Assembly: GCA_029204225.1 (NCBI GenBank)
Contig: CM055095.1
Span: forward strand, 76,259,431 to 76,323,430
Direction: 5' to 3'
DNA length: 64,000 nucleotides
Origin: Diphasiastrum complanatum
Taxonomy: Eukaryota; Streptophyta; Lycopodiopsida; Lycopodiales; Lycopodiaceae
Positions 62,947 through 64,000 of this stretch are shown piece after piece (within the stretch, counting starts at the first letter, position 1; each line of letters opens with the position of its first letter). The notes under the pieces are model-generated. The model saw only the letters and a list, made by a program, of their open reading frames with translations, was not told the origin of the DNA and searched no databases. The position numbers and the translations under genes were made by a program.

Positions 62947-64000
62947 TGTTACGAGCTCGTAACCAGTGCCGAACCCTAGAGAACACAGATAGGTCAGATA
63001 CCACAGTCAGGGTCGTGTCCAGCGTATACGACCAACAGGGCAAGACAGTGTGAGTAGTGTGCCCCAGCACGGTCCATAGCCATGGCGGGCCTAACAGAGT
63101 CTAGGGACCCTGTCAACAGGATAGGGCCCCCAGTTGGGTCTCGACGTGCAGTCGGCCACGTCAGTGACACGTGGTCGACACTTGGCAGTTGCATGCTACC
63201 AGTCGTCACACTGGGCTAGGAGGGGCTTACTCTATATCAGGGAGTAGGCAAGGTTGGGTGGACCAGTTAGCGTTTGCCCTATTGTGGTGTTAGGATCTAT
63301 TACACTGGTATCAGAGCCATCTCCATCTTTGGGAGCTAAGTAGCAGCAGGGAGAAAGTAGAGAGAGTGCTCAGAATCTCTTAAAAACTTTGGTAAATAAG
63401 AGAGACAGATCCAGCGCTGGAGGAGTAGCTTTCTACTGTGAAAATCTCCGTTGAATCATCTTCCTTACAGTTGGAATATGAGTTAGATTTCTGAGACAGA
63501 TCCATCGCTGTAGAGACAGCTATCTGACAAGGCAATGTTAGTATAATTCTGAGTCATCTGAGCGGAACTTCAAGGGGAAAGGATGGGCAGATCCATCGTT
63601 GTGTAGCTAGCCCTCAGATCTGAAATTGGTAGCAAAGTCTGAGTAGATTAAAGTAAGTTCTAATCAGAAATAGAGTAGCGGGGTCAGCACTGGACAGGGA
63701 GGTGAAAAAGTGAATTTTCATCCCTGATTTTTGGGATTTCTCAGTAGTTTGAACTTCAAACTAGTTTGCCACAGACCAGCGACCTACCAGCTGAGGTTAA
63801 ATCAGAAATTCCAACGAGTATTGGGCCTTAAATTTTAGAAAATTGGGCCAGACAGGTTGTTGTCCAACCAGCGAGGGCAGGGACATCAAATTTTCGGATT
63901 TTCTTTTGCATTTTTCCGGTTTTTACTCGATTTTTTGGAGCCTCACAGCTGCAATCAGATCAGCGAGCTACTATACTCAAGGAACAGGAAATTTTGACGC
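62947..64000 (+). mobile_element. LTR retrotransposon 5' end (LTR, primer site, leader), runs off the window
   Basis: A probable 5' LTR of about 358 bp (62947-63304), starting TGTTACGAG inside the hAT gene and ending TATTACA, is followed by the primer site TGGTATCAGAGCC at 63306 (initiator-Met tRNA type, usual for Gypsy and Copia). About 700 bp of leader follow, with repeated AGACAGATCCA(T/G)CGCTG phrases near 63405, 63495 and 63580. No coding part is reached, so superfamily and state cannot be told; the short LTR and long leader lean to Gypsy. It inserted into the hAT, so it is younger than that element. Confidence 0.65.
63306..63319 (+). other. Primer-binding site of the right-hand LTR element
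   Basis: TGGTATCAGAGCC, one base after the proposed LTR end, complementary to the 3' end of plant initiator methionine tRNA. Confidence 0.8.

Overview
The window is plant nuclear DNA. It carries a NAC transcription factor gene, the C-terminal exons of the plant DNA polymerase epsilon subunit B gene, and a plant-type lipase fragment, all with short GT-AG introns. Around these lie Copia-type retrotransposons, LINEs, a hAT transposon and about 17 long (GA/CT)n arrays. Gene density is low. I guess a large-genome land plant, perhaps a fern or other seed-free plant, but nothing in the sequence fixes the species.

Layout. 1-2584: NAC gene, minus strand, C-terminus off the left edge. 2585-7400: intergenic DNA, two (GA)n arrays, one weak gag-like relic. 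7482-16284: the most unusual region, a cluster of six decayed, intron-bearing genes (A to F) on alternating strands. Gene B (9013-10840, minus) joins an N-terminal histone H3-like domain to a C-terminal Ulp1/C48 cysteine protease, spliced through four exons. B and gene C diverge from a bidirectional promoter with two outward TATA boxes and eight CACGTG boxes. Gene E resembles an RNase H-fold transposase. A, C, D and F are unrecognised. I infer an old multigene mobile element, but termini were not found.

16.9-18.8 kb: a diverged tandem duplication and a foldback with 265-bp arms. 20483-26145: a near-complete young Copia element (minus) with 831-841 bp LTRs and the 5-bp target duplication ATTTG. 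27.8-29.3 kb: LTR-retrotransposon fragments. 29345-33110: four copies of a roughly 1-kb tandem unit with inverted GGTCGTTTGCGGTC-rich arms. 35.8-37.1 kb: a degenerate AAAAATTCGAGTCT minisatellite next to a long (GA)n tract.

37.8-38.6 kb: lipase-like exons (minus). 38.6-38.9 kb: a 56-bp tandem repeat. 39.5-41.5 kb: an old L1-like LINE (minus). 44935-46315: last five exons of DPB2 (minus). 46.9-51.1 kb: two degenerate copies of a LINE whose intact ORF2 lies at 56375-59878; that protein ends with two PCNA-binding (PIP-box) motifs and the copy sits between (CT)n tracts. 60417-62946: a hAT element with BED finger, DUF659-type region and PCAAH motif, cut off by the 5' end of an LTR retrotransposon that runs off the right edge.

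The host genes are NAC, DPB2 and the lipase fragment. Most of the rest is mobile or satellite DNA. All calls come from reading the sequence and translations by eye; no database search was possible.
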